Under the pieces are notes generated by a model. That model was not told the DNA's origin and did not search any database. It was given only the letters and a program-made list of their open reading frames with translations. The translations under genes were made by a program, and so were the position numbers. DNA of 64,000 nt from Siphonodentalium dalli (taxonomy: Eukaryota; Mollusca; Scaphopoda; Gadilida; Siphonodentaliidae): NCBI GenBank assembly GCA_032622095.1, contig CP136065.1:99765343-99829342 (forward strand). Direction: 5' to 3'. Shown here piece by piece: positions 1 through 13,300 of this stretch; the first letter of the stretch is position 1; each line of letters opens with the position of its first letter.

Positions 1-1269
1 TCTTATGGGAAGAAGTCTTATCTGCTAGAGAGCAATATACATGTAGAAGACTTTCTATATCAGAATTTAAAGTTCCTCTCCCCAGTCAATCAAGGATTCA
101 TAGTGTTCAGGCATAGTTACTAGTATGTATACAGACAGTATAAAGATGACTGCATGTCAAATACAACTGAAATATGAAGTCCCACACCACACTGAAAATG
201 GTACCACAGGCCACACCTTGACAATTAATTTCACATAAGGATGGATGAATACCACCATCGCATTTGACCGATGACTGAGACGAACCGCTCTATATGGAAT
301 GTTTCAACCATACTAGTAGGTCAGATGCAATGTTGACATTTCATCAATGCTTACACGGACAATCAAATGCAATGTTGAGTGCCTGGGAGCCAATTACCTG
401 TTAAAATTTATAAAGCTTGTCATCTTATTGAAGTGAATTCAATCTTTGAATACAAATAAGTGGAAAATGTTGATAATTAAAGGTCCGTATTAAAAATAAA
501 ATAAAAAGTACAAAAAAAATAAAATCCCTACCTACCTACCTGGAATTTTTTGGCTCCGTAATAGGAAACAAATAATATTTTTGTTTTGGCCTAAATAACA
601 ATGTAAATGTAGTTTAGTCCCATACATGTATTCACCAGAAACAATGAACTTGGGCAATATACTGAATCAGGACTGTTGTCCATCACATTTGCCCTTAATT
701 TCAAAGCCACAGATTTGTCATAAAAGTTGTGTGGATACAATACTGGTATTACTCATTAAGACATGGAAACTTCATACGAACAAATTTGACCTCATTCTTT
801 AAATGAACACCATCACGAAGCTTGATTCAACAGTGTTTACATGTATATGCAATATACATTAATTGCTTATAGAATTAAAACCATTTTCCAAGGTGCATCT
901 TGAGTGTTGTCAACTTTTGCCATGGAGACTACTGTCAGATGAATTGGGATGGGCAGTATTTATATATTTACATGTACTTACAGTAAAGCCCTAAATAATA
1001 GACTCCTTAACCACAGCAGAATTATGGGTAATTTTTCAGGATTTAGTTGGAAATATGGCTTGTTGCCATTAATCAGAATGGTTTTAGGAGACAAGGATTT
1101 CCCTGAGAAACAAATTGCAATGTACATGTATTATGTTTATCTGGCCTTCCTAGTGCATGACTGAGTTACATGTACATGTTATTTTACTAAATGGGTTACT
1201 CACTCACATGCACATCCAGAACAACATGTAAACTGGTGCTGTTCAACTCAATGTCTTTATTATTTGTAG
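1..1269 (+). other. 5' intronic sequence of lgl
   Basis: This is the end of the intron preceding W1. It holds an A-rich stretch at 495-530, CCTACCTACCTACC at 528-540 and an M1 half-element (981-1076). No coding signal was found. Confidence 0.7.
981..1076. mobile_element. M1 half element
   Basis: CAGTAAAGCCCTAAATAATA, CCACAGCAGAATTATGGG and GGAAATATGGCTTGTTGCC form one arm; the other is absent. Confidence 0.7.
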
Positions 1270-1367
1270 TGTGTTGACCATGGATTTCCCAGCAAACCTT
1301 CAGCAGTTGCATGTGATCAGAAACTTAGGTTGCTTGCAATAGGAACAAAGAATGGCATACTGAGAGT
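1270..1367 (+). CDS. lgl: lgl exon W1 (fragment residues 1-33)
   Basis: The acceptor is TTATTTGTAG at 1260-1269 and the donor GTATCC begins at 1368. It encodes [11 protein letters not shown] and [13 protein letters not shown], the first WD40 blade at the N-terminus of Lgl. It ends in phase 2 (GT of a Val codon completed by W2). The preceding short N-terminal exon is not in the window. Confidence 0.93.
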
Positions 1368-4300
1368 GTATCCTTTTAAATTTGTAACATATTTAGTACA
1401 GTACCAGTAAGGGATACAAGCAGATTGTTTTCGAGACAGTAAAGGTAGGTTTAGCTTACTTGTATTGTATGTGTTAAAATTATTGTTGAAGCGATTAGCA
1501 GGTCCTTCTCCTAAAAATAACATCAACTGGATTTTCGTCATATTTATTAGGGGTCATCGACTAGAAAATTCCCTGATCATTCCTGTTTTCAACACTACCT
1601 ACATGTACTTATGTATACATTTAACAGTAGTTGTATATCATATAATAATACATGCAACTCAATTGATTAAGATTTATCTCTGTGACACAAGCAGAAAGAA
1701 TGTACCATTCAACAATTCTCCTGTTATCATAGATAATACAATAAATTTATCCCTTGCTTATAGTACATTGCCCTATCATTACATACTTGAATGATCAGTT
1801 ATCACACCTTGAGGCATTCTTCATCCCACTAAATACCTTTTATATGTCATTGTATATTCACACTCAGGAGTGATGATCTTCTTGGGACATGCTTGTAACG
1901 TCACATTCATTTAGCGATTTTTTTACAGAAATTTAAAAGGACATCTTCGCAGTTATTTGTTTTGTTTCATCGACTGAGAATTTTATGAAGCATATTTTGT
2001 CAGTATAGATCTCTCCATTGAAATACTTAATTGCTCCTTTCATGTCTTACATAGAGAACTTTGTATTTTTTCAATTGATGAATAGAATATTAAAGCCTAA
2101 CAAATAAATATAGACAAGTATAACAAGTACATGTATGCAATGCTAATAATGGTTTAACCCTTTCTATACTAAGTACTCATTGGTGCGTAGTTCCCTCAGG
2201 AACTGTTTATTTAATAACAAATGGCCATACAGTGGAGTGTACACATGGATGTTGTTTGTTGAATTTGCTGGTATTTATAATATCTACATTTCCCAACAAA
2301 GAATATGACTCCTTCTGTACTTGTAAACTGTTGTCTGCTTATTTTTCCTGAAAACCCCTTCAGATGAATAATAGGTCATTCCAATATATACTTTTATAAA
2401 CTGAGTGGTACCGCACCATATTTCACTGTGGCTTGTTGGTTAAACTGTTTTTTGACAAATTCATGTACTAGTAATATGATCAAATGTTGACAAATTCTGG
2501 ACCTATTACAATGCAGGCTTGTTTGGGGAAATTTTTTTAACTTTGGATCTTGAAAACTCAATTTCCTAGGTTTCTCTGCATTTTGAGACCTTTAGTGTGC
2601 ATGTACAATATATCAGATACACGTATAACATTATGATGCAGAAGTTTGAAGTTGAACATAGAATATGATAGTCTAAAAAAAAAATCATAAGACTATTAGA
2701 CTGAGCTCGAGTTTTGTATTCTTAACTGCTATCAGACTGATTAATCTATATTATTGTCTGTAAGATCCCTATTAGTATTTACCTGTTCAGACAATCAAAG
2801 GGAAAGCAATATGATAAAATACCCTCCCAGGTCATGGACAGGTTGATATGATCAGCTAATGGGGTTTCCTTGTTTCTGGGGCATCAAAAATGTCTGCAAA
2901 AACAGTTTATTATAAAATTTTCATGACATTCTTGGTGTTTGGGGAAATCTGCTGGGTCAGAATGAAATGGCCTATTGGAAGTCGAATATAGTTAATGGTT
3001 TAGATGTTGTTATTCATGAAAACAATATATTTGCTATTTTCGCATATAAAACAACTGCTGGAGGAAACATAAACAAGGCCCATCAGTGATTCAATAAATT
3101 ATGATGGCACTCATGGGGTTTTTGTCAGAAGAATGAATTTGACATCTGACAAAATGTGAGTGAAATTTGACATGAACAATGAATACACCGTACTAGTTTG
3201 GTGTCTGGATATTTTTTCCCCAGGAAATGTTTGATAATTTACACAGTATATTCATCATACATGCAGTCATAGATAATTATACCTGGATTGGTCATAAGAT
3301 TTTTACTACTTTTGCAGCATTGGGTACATGTACCATATTTTTGTTTACAACATCAGTATTCGGGTACTTGGATTGACAGTAATTAGTATTATTGTACCCA
3401 GGTTCAACAACTCATCTTTTCAACATGCATTGTACATGTATGTACCAGTATACTAGTACTTGATTCATTCCTCTTATTCGTAAGGTGCATAGCTCACTAG
3501 GACATTGGATGTTACCCAGTAATGACAAAACTGGTCTGACTCGATAAGTGCAAATTGTTTTTTCCTCCCAAGGGATGATAGCATGATTTGTGTATCTGGC
3601 ATGTTTGTCAGTTGCTTTATACCATGGAATGCGTGGATTGATTGCGTTCTACATGCAGTGGAGCGATGTCCCAATGAAATAACTCAGCAGTCTTTTAATT
3701 TGAACTAACTCGGTCACGATATGGCATAATAGTGGCTGAAAGAATAAATCTCAATACACCAACAATCTCTTCAATCATCATAGTCCTGTTCTGAATTTTT
3801 ATACGCCTGTTTTGAAAAAAAACGGGACGTATTATGTTATTGGTCTGTCTGTCCGTCTGTCAGCCCGTTTGCTTTTTCCTTTTCGGATGATAACTTTAGA
3901 AGTATGAACTGAATGGGCTGAAATTTTGGTTTACTGGTACAAAATACAGGTCAATACAAATTTTGGTTCCACCTGTCAATTTTCACCAGAGTACAGCAGT
4001 TTTTGTTGGAATTTGCATTCAATTATTGTTTCCAGATGAGAACTTTAGTAAGTCTTAACTGAATGGAGTGAAATTTTGTATGCAAGTTTACTAGCCCAAA
4101 ATATAGGTCAAATTTCGCATTTGGCTTCCGCACGTCAATTTTTATGTTAAGGCCTATTGTTGAAACTACCATTAAGCATATAATTTGTCCACGCCCTAGT
4201 GATGGTCTTGTGAAATATAGATGTACAGAGACTAGATTGGTTCATACACATACCCGGTAGTAATTGCAGTATTGCTTTTGTGACCTGTGCACCCTTCCTC

Positions 4301-7300
4301 ATTGTTATCATTCTAACTTCGATTTGACCTACTCTACCATAAGTAGACAGGAAATGATTAGATCCATATGAGGACAAACTGCATTCATGTATCATACGAA
4401 TAGCTCATGTCTATGTACATAATAAGGCTAACATGTACTTTGTATCTACCATTCATCCCATTCAGAACTTATTTGCAATTATCATATTGTGCTCAGATTT
4501 TTCCCATGATCTTCCTGCCCATGATTTGCTTGATTCAGACTCCCATCGACCTGTTGTCTGGCTCTTTATATTCTCCAGTCCATGTGAAGGCTTTATGTAC
4601 TTGAATTAGGTTGGTGGTCATTGTGGGAACCATTTAATATGGATATCATTGTTACTGGACAGTGCATCTGGTACTTGATAATTTGTTTATCTATCTCCTC
4701 CATTTTAGGGAGTGTTTGTATAAAGATTAACTGCTCATCTTAGATAAATGTTAGGTTTATCATGGCTTTGGGGAATCATCTGGGGGTCAAACATTAGTAT
4801 TGTCCATAGGAATAGGGGTTTATCACTGACATTTTTGTACAGGCATTGGATTGGACTTTCACTGGTATTTTCATGCAATGGACTTCAGCAAAATTAAATT
4901 AGCCCAAGTACATGTACTAGTATTCATGAACTGGACAAGTATTCCAGCTTCTTAATTTAAACATACATGTTTCTTGTTAGCATAAGCTAAATGGATCGAG
5001 GTGAGTTTAAAAAATTACTCAGAAATGCCTCTCTTGAAATTCTTGTCAGTATACCAGTATGCCTATTAAATTACAAAAAGACTCATATGTCGAAAGACAC
5101 CACAGCTGGGGGGATGTACATTGTATATAGTAGATTTATCATGCAACCCAGCCGCTAAGCTGCTTTAGGCCAAATAAATAAATACGGTACCGGTATATGG
5201 GGTTTCCTTACCGACCCTGTTTTAAACCCCTAAACTAAAACTTTTGAATATCTCAGTACATGTATTTGTTGATTTCTCTGTTAAAACATTGTATTTATTA
5301 CAGTTTACACAAAGACAATAAAAATGATTCCTACATGTAGTTGAATTTTCTAGACATGAAGACCTATAAGATTATGCAAAATAAAAATTAAAGCCCGCCT
5401 AATAGCTCTTATTTTTTCTGACTAGTAATCCCAACCAGATTTTTCAATTTATTTGGCCTCAGAACACCCTTATATCTTCCCAGAAATCCTTCATGTAGTT
5501 GATGTGTTTGGCAGAGAATGACTTAGTCATGTCCTGTGTGTGAATCAGGGAAAATGTAAAATGTTCCCAAGATATTATCGATTGTAACTTAAAAGATAAA
5601 TTTCTTTTGCAGTAAATTTTGCCCCTCCATGCTTTGTTCTCGCACAATCTGCATGGATGTTAAGTGTCTAGTATCGTATAGCAAAATCTGCACCATGAAA
5701 GCAGATCAAATGTAATAGAAGCTGGCATTTATGTAAAATTGCATATAGATTTGCATCCAACTGATTTGATTTAACCAATTGATTGCTCTCAGGATATTTT
5801 TAGCCTATCAGATTTCACGATGCATGCTGATTTATAACTATCAATTAAATTTTCGCATATATTTTGTATTAATGGGTCAATGAACAACATGTTGTTCATT
5901 GAAAAGGCGAAAACAATTTTAACAGTAAGCATTTTAGGCTTTAGTACAAGTATTGTGGTGAATGCATAAAAATCTATGAATATAATTCATCCTTTCTAAC
6001 ATTGAGATACTCTTTATATTTAACCTAGGTAAGATCATATACATTGATCATTTTAATTGTCACCCTATATGTGTACCAGAGTAAAATGACCCCGAGGTTG
6101 TAGCAATACAATATTTATATTCCGAGCAGATGATTCTGTTTTAACAGTGATGATACAATGAAAGTCGCTGATATAACAATTGTTTAAAAACGAGTAAAGG
6201 TTACCCAAGTGGAAGCCAGTGAGAAAGTGTGAAAAAATAATAGCATTATGCCAAACGTTGATGCGTTTGAGGCCTCGATACAAATAAAATCCGGATAATG
6301 CTAAGGAGCAGTGTACATGTAGCTAAATATATGACCGTGTATGAGTGTCAGATCAAGGCTTAGACTTACTTTTTTACTTACCGGTAGACAGAATTTACTG
6401 CTTTAATTTTCATAACATTTTGGTTTCTGACCAATATCCTCGGTTTGAATTTATTTTATGGGAACCAAAGTTTTTCCAACAATAAATGATTGTGTTGTTC
6501 CATCCAATTATTTTTACATGAGTTATGGCTCTTTTTCAACTTAGAATTCACCTGATTTTAATAAAAAATTTACAAGTAAAGGAATAGACATTTTAGCCAC
6601 ACCCCATCTGTGCTCATAAAATTTGCCTGCTTGGTTATTGCTCCGCTGCTCATGAGAACACTCAATGACAAAGCTACACTTCTAGCCGCTGGCCAGATAA
6701 ATGTTCGCCTGGGTCACAGAATTGCAGAAGGCATGCACCTCAAAAATATGCTTCATTAACATTGCACATTCATTAATGCCCAAGGAATACCCCCCAATGT
6801 GTACATGGCTATAATGGTACTGGTAGCTTCCCATGAGATAGAAGTTAATAGAACCGGGTAGGGTCTGTCTGCTCATGTCAGACACTGTCTGATGCAGCTG
6901 CGTGTAATGTGTCATCGAATGACAGAAATACCCACAGACAACCGGGCCCCTGATGGATAGAGGCGATTATTTTACTCCTCATTATATTGTCGTGTTTCAC
7001 TGTTTCAAATTGTAAAGCTTCCGATGAAGTCTGGCTTTTTTCATCTGGATTAATATTTAGTTCCGTGTTGGGGATCAGCTCATATTGATTTATAAACCCC
7101 TGTAACTCCGGAGCAAGGAATTGGTTGATGTCAGGTGTTTGTGACTGATTGTCGAGATACAAATTTTGCAATTATTAACCAAGTCAGTTTTCTTTCAATT
7201 AATGAATATGGGATTTTTCTGGTAACTGGCTATTCCGTCAACCAGTATTTAAAGTGGTTCAGAAAGCTTCCAACATACATGTATATTATAACTCAGTGAT

Positions 7301-10300
7301 GAGAAAGTGTCGCAAACCTACCACATGTTATATATTTCCAGTCTTATTGAAAACTCAGTGCTATATTGGGAAGTTTGGGCAGAAATATTTGGTGTTAGCA
7401 TGTTTTGGTCTTCCTCTCAAATTACATATCACTTTGAGGTTCAAACAAGCCAGATCTGTTTAACATAGTCAGAATTCAGTGGAAATATTGCCCCGAAATT
7501 GGCTATTGTTAGATGATGCATAGAATACCTGAAATATCTGTTTACGAACAAACCGTATGGCTCCATATAAGTGCCTGGCACTTGATGTCAAATCCTCTTC
7601 TCTCTCAGACTTATCATACTTTAATACATATATATATATTAACATCATCTTGTAAATTGTTGTATAAATCTGGGATACAAAATAAATAATGTTTACACCA
7701 ACCGTATGTCCCAGAAAGATGCATTGAAGTCATACAAAATACAACTTTGAACATGATAATCAGGCCCGAGCCATTGCTGCGCCATCTAAAACAATATATG
7801 ATGCATGTATTTAAAAACTTCCCACACTGCTTTCTTTGTTTAATCATCAAAATTATGTGGTACCATAAATGTTTCATAGCGAGTACAGCTATCGATGATC
7901 TTCCCATGGTCTACAGGCAAATATTACGCGATTTAAAAATTTGAACCGCTGCAAATGAAGGAATCTTAAATTTATCAAAAAATATAAGTATTTTCAATGG
8001 TATATTTATCTAAGAAAAATTTCAGAAATCCTACCTCGTACACAGTATGTTTTGAGATATAGATAATTTTTATGGTTGAACAAGCCATGTCCATTTAAAG
8101 TCAAATTGTTTTAGTAATTATTTATATACATGCGTCTGGTACATGTACATTACAATACAATGGTTTACATGTACATCTGACAGACAGTGAATACATGATA
8201 GAAATCCAAAAATATTTGGGTAGGTGCCATTTGAGAGCACGAGCTCCGTGACTAAACAAATTGGCAAACAAATCATATTTTAATTATGAATTCGCTATGT
8301 TCAGTCTAATTTAAAATGTTTAAGTGGACATTTGATGATTTGACTGAAGCAAGACTGAAAATACATTTCAAACAAGATAAATTGAATAAATCAGTAGCAT
8401 GCACATCAATTGGATAAGGACTGACAGTGCGTGGCATTTCTGAGCTATTTTCAGCGACCTGTGTGTAATGTCTGTAGTTTTCACATGACATAATTGTTAA
8501 TAATTAACGGTTATTGGGAGGAAGCGCCATTGCAAAGGATTGATTTAAGTTCCATGAGGGAGCATAGATGAAATATTAACATTCCTCGTCAATCCACGAT
8601 AATTGTTTTCATAGCTACTCTGATTGACTGAAGCAATTTTGTCAGTAACCACAACATTTTGAATTATTTAAATGGACTGGGGTTTGAGAGAAAAAGAGAA
8701 AATTGGTTATGTCCTTTGAGCATTGTAATTACAGTAAACTTGTATGCAGAACTATGGTAAGCATGTATTGAGCGCTGGTTGGAGCTGTATTGTTATGTAC
8801 TACCGGTAGTAGATTTTTACTTGAAGGTAGTGCAAGTGCCCTTTCGCTGTCATGAATATTGAATGTAATAATTGATTATATTTTTAAAAAATAATCAACT
8901 AATGTCGTACCCAATAACCTTTCTGCAACATGTACTAATATGAAAAAAGACATGACAAGTTTGTCCGTTGCTTTCCTCAGGATCGGTGGTTTCTTTGTGC
9001 AATGGGGTGATTCCAAATGAAATCAACCCCCTGTGCAGTCTTTTTCCCCTATCAATAAAATAGACTCCATGGTAATATGGCATAGCAGTTGAAACAACGA
9101 TTAATTCCAACAAATCAAACAGATACATGTATCAGGCAGAAAGATATGTATTTTCTTACAACAAATCCATGATTGTTATAATGTAAATGGACTCTCTTTT
9201 GAGCGTGAAATTGGTATGGACATTTTGTGAAGGGTGGGGGGGGGGGGGGTACAGTAATGCCCGAAGTATATGACCCTTTAATCGCAGCAGAATTATGGGA
9301 AATTTTTTCATGATTTAGTCAGAAACATGGCTTGTTGCCATTCATTGGAAAGCTTTCATAGTCAGAAATAAGGCTTGTTGAGAGATTTCCGATGAATGGT
9401 AACAAGCAATATTTTAGACCAAATCCTGAAAAAATTCCCATAATTCTGCTGTGGTTTAGGGGTAGATTATTTATGACATTACTCTAGTTTGCATGTACTG
9501 GTACACAAGACATGAAATAGTGTGTCTGTAATTTACAGAATGAAATCCCCAGAGGATGAATTGGTGATGCTACTTCGCACAGCGGGCTGGCATCACTAAA
9601 TTCACCCTCTGTGGACCTCATTCTGCTTAGGCCTCGTCTTCTGAGAAGTATCTATAGTCTCAAATTAACTTTGTTTTTAGTTACTTTTTCCCTTGGTTCA
9701 GTTTCTGTATCACCAACTTAAACTGGGGAACTTCAATCTAATCCCAGGTCTCCCCATAGCAGTTGAGGCCTAAAGGCTATTAACCCTTTACCCAACAAAA
9801 CGGACCTGTGCCAATGCATTCTCTTATATATGCGAGTCGACCATAGGTCGCCTCGCATATATAAGAGAATGCATTGGCTTAACACATATTAAAAATGATA
9901 AAATTGTCAAAGAATGTAGAAAAATATTATAAAAATTGTTAAAAATATTAAAAAATGTAAGAAAAAATTATAAAATTGTTAAAGAATGTAAGAAAAAATG
10001 GTAAAAAGTTTTTTAGGCCAATGCATTCTCTTATATATGCGAGGCGACCTATGGTCGACTCGCATATATAAGAGAATGCATTGGCACAGGGCATAACTGT
10101 AACTATCACAATGTGATCAATTAACCGGTTCCAATGATATCCATATTTGTATGGTGTTATTGAGACAGACCGAAGATATTTTAGGCTGTTGAAGCTTTAT
10201 TTTGGGCGTTTTTTGGCCAGTTTGTTGGGTAAAGGGTTAAGCAGAATGATGTTCCCCGAGGATGAATTTAGTGATGCTAGCCTGCTGTGCTCATGCTAGC

Positions 10301-13300
10301 CATCTCTGCGGGATAGCGTCACTAAATTCACCCTCTGTGGACCTCCTTCTCCAAATGACAGACACTATTTCAAGGCTTACTGGTACATTCAAAGCACCTG
10401 TGTTGATACCTCTGAAGGAATGAGCTTCTTGTACAACTTTAAAGATTCGTTCAGGGTTCCAGGCCTCCAGTTTCAACAACAACAACAACAACAACAACAT
10501 TGTTTTCTTCTTTGTTCTCTTGATAACAAAATATGACATGTAAACTGGACCAATAAATACCAATGAATATCATTTTGTTATTGAAAAATAAAAAAAAAAT
10601 TGTTGGCGTCTCTAACATATCGGAACTGTATGAAATGAAATAAATGCATAGTAAATTAATTATCGAACAAAGTATCGTCTTTCTTTATTTTATATAATAG
10701 AATTTATAAAAAGTAAAAATTAGTCTGTAACCCCGAGTACATCTTTAACCCTTTCAGTGCCAAGTCCTATTTTTGTATCGACCCATATTTCCTTGATTAT
10801 ATATTTCACATTATTATAATCAATAAATTTGAAAAATGATCAAGGAAATATGGGTTGATACAAAAATCGCCTTGGCACTGAAAGGGTTAATCGTAAAATG
10901 GACCAAGTGGCTTAAATTGCAGGAATTTTTATCAGCCTATGATGTACAGTAGTGAGAATACCTCTAGATTACAGAGCAGTAAATTTCTAATACAAAGCCT
11001 GTATATCTGTTCACACCATAGATCAGGAGAATGTTTTCATCAGGTTCTGCAGAAGTCTGGTATTTTTGGGCGGGGCTACGTCTAGCTACCAGTGTTTCCT
11101 CAGATCAAGATAACTGTATAATATTGTGTTAGGGGTTACAGAGTGCAGGATAGAATTGTTGACATAACTCGCCATCTGTTAGGGTTCTGCTTTATATCAT
11201 CATCAATATGTCATCACTATGTGGGAGTTTCTCAGCTTTACATGTTCAAGTTCACTCTTTAAAATCTGTTTGGGTATATGTTCATATGGATTTTACACAT
11301 AACTTGACTACTAGTACTAACTTTTGAATAGAACATTAACGAAATGAAATAAATGGGTAGAAATTTATTATCGAATAAAATAGTGTCTTTCTTGTTCCCA
11401 ACTAAATACTCATTGATGAGTAGTTACCTTAGGAAATGTTCAGAGATAATAAGTCATTTGTTGAACTTATTATCTAAACGTTTCCCATCAATGAATATGA
11501 AATCTTATCCAGCTGTCGTCTACTCATATATCCTTAACATCCCTCCAAATGAATAATAGACTATTCCAATGTATACTTTTATAACTGGGTGGGGGAATCC
11601 ATTGAGAGCTTTCCGATGAATGGCAACAAGCCATATTTCCGACTAAATTGACGCATAAGGAAATATCTATAGATTTCTCACTCATACAGTATCATAAGGT
11701 GAATGATCGTTATTAGGTAATCACGGGTTGATGAACTTGATTAACTGGCAATGGCGCCCCAGATTTCTTCCTTGCGACAGATTTTGATCAATATTTGATG
11801 AATGTAGCGCAGCGTGCTGGCTTCCGATCCACCACTTGATTCCAATGATGGCAATAACTGATTCCATACAAACTTAGCCATCAGTATTTGGTTTAATAGC
11901 ATAGTGAAATTGGTTAGGATGTATTAAATGCTAGATCAACTGAATAATATCATGGGCTTGTTTAGAAATCAATATATCTTGTGCACAACATGTCAATTTT
12001 CTTCAAGAATTTATCATGAATGATGAAGACTAATATTTGCATTGATCATTCAATGGCTACTAATATTTTTCATGTGGATTGCTCCTGCTGTCTGGAATTT
12101 TTTAATTAAGCATTTAAATTAATTATGATATTAACTGAACTTCCAGACAAATTATTGGATCAAAATCAAGTAACTACCCATCAAGAAATATCTGGTTATG
12201 AGCGAGTTAACTTTCTTTGAGAGGTGTTACATGTACTAGTAGCTTGTGGGACTTCTAGGAAGGAAACCCAACAAGATGTCACACGTTTGTTTGCATTGTA
12301 TGAAGTTTGACAGATTGAAGGTCATGCATGTTTTATCTTGAGAATGAAGAGGCAATTTGATTTCTGAGTGCGAGCTGTCTGCACTTTGCAGCGAAAGTGT
12401 GAAACTATTTTCCCATTTGCAAGATATCAGCAGGCTTGAGAATATGGTGCCTATCATTTGCAGAATGAGGTCCCTAGAGGGTGAATTTAGTGACGCTATC
12501 CTGCACAGCAGGCTAGCATCACTAAATTCACCCTCTGGGGACTTCATTCTGCTTAGGCCTCATCTTCACTGGAAAGTCTATTATCAAAGTAACAAGTTAT
12601 TCAGTATCTTCAGAAACTTCTTCACAAAGATTCTTTTTCTTTTTTTAGTTCAGCTTCTCTATATCCCCAAATTGACAGACACAGTGCATAATCGAGGTAC
12701 ATCTCAATATTCACCATGTGGGAACTTAGATGATTAGATCTGAGTCTAGGTCTCCCATAGCAGATGATGCCATGCAGAATGAGGTTCCCAGAGGATGAGT
12801 TTGGTGTGTGGGGTAGCATCACTAAATTCACCCTCTGGGTACCCAATCTGCAAATGTCCGGGTTCATATTCCCAGGCTTATATCCAAGCTCCGTGAGAGT
12901 ACATTCCATCAAAACAAGTACACCTACCTAAGTGAACGCATGTCAAGTATTTACCTTGGATTGGGTTGTAGGCGGTGGTGTTTGGTGAACTACACACTTA
13001 ATCCGCAAGATACATGGCTGCAGTGAAATGCAAATAAACAAGAGATAAATCAGAACTCTTATGATAGTCAACAATAATTGGTCATGCCAGTGACATTTAA
13101 CAGAATTATTATCTTGTGAGACATGTGTGCTGCAGATATGCTGCATACAAATCAAAGGGCCATATGGCCAAATTAATACAATTGCTAGGTTATCATTCCT
13201 CCCCGTCTCTATTTTTTAGTCCTGGCTGTATAAAGTTTACCCTAAATGTTGTAGCCTGTCCTTTTATAATATCTTGACTAACATCAGTAAACTAAGATTA

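Noticed and set aside
9817-10085. Regularly spaced palindromic repeats resembling a CRISPR array
   Set aside because: Only two inverted, not direct, copies; eukaryotic context and TTAA element boundaries explain them.
12357-12737. 126-codon open frame
   Set aside because: Same P1 hairpin translation, no splice context, no protein similarity.
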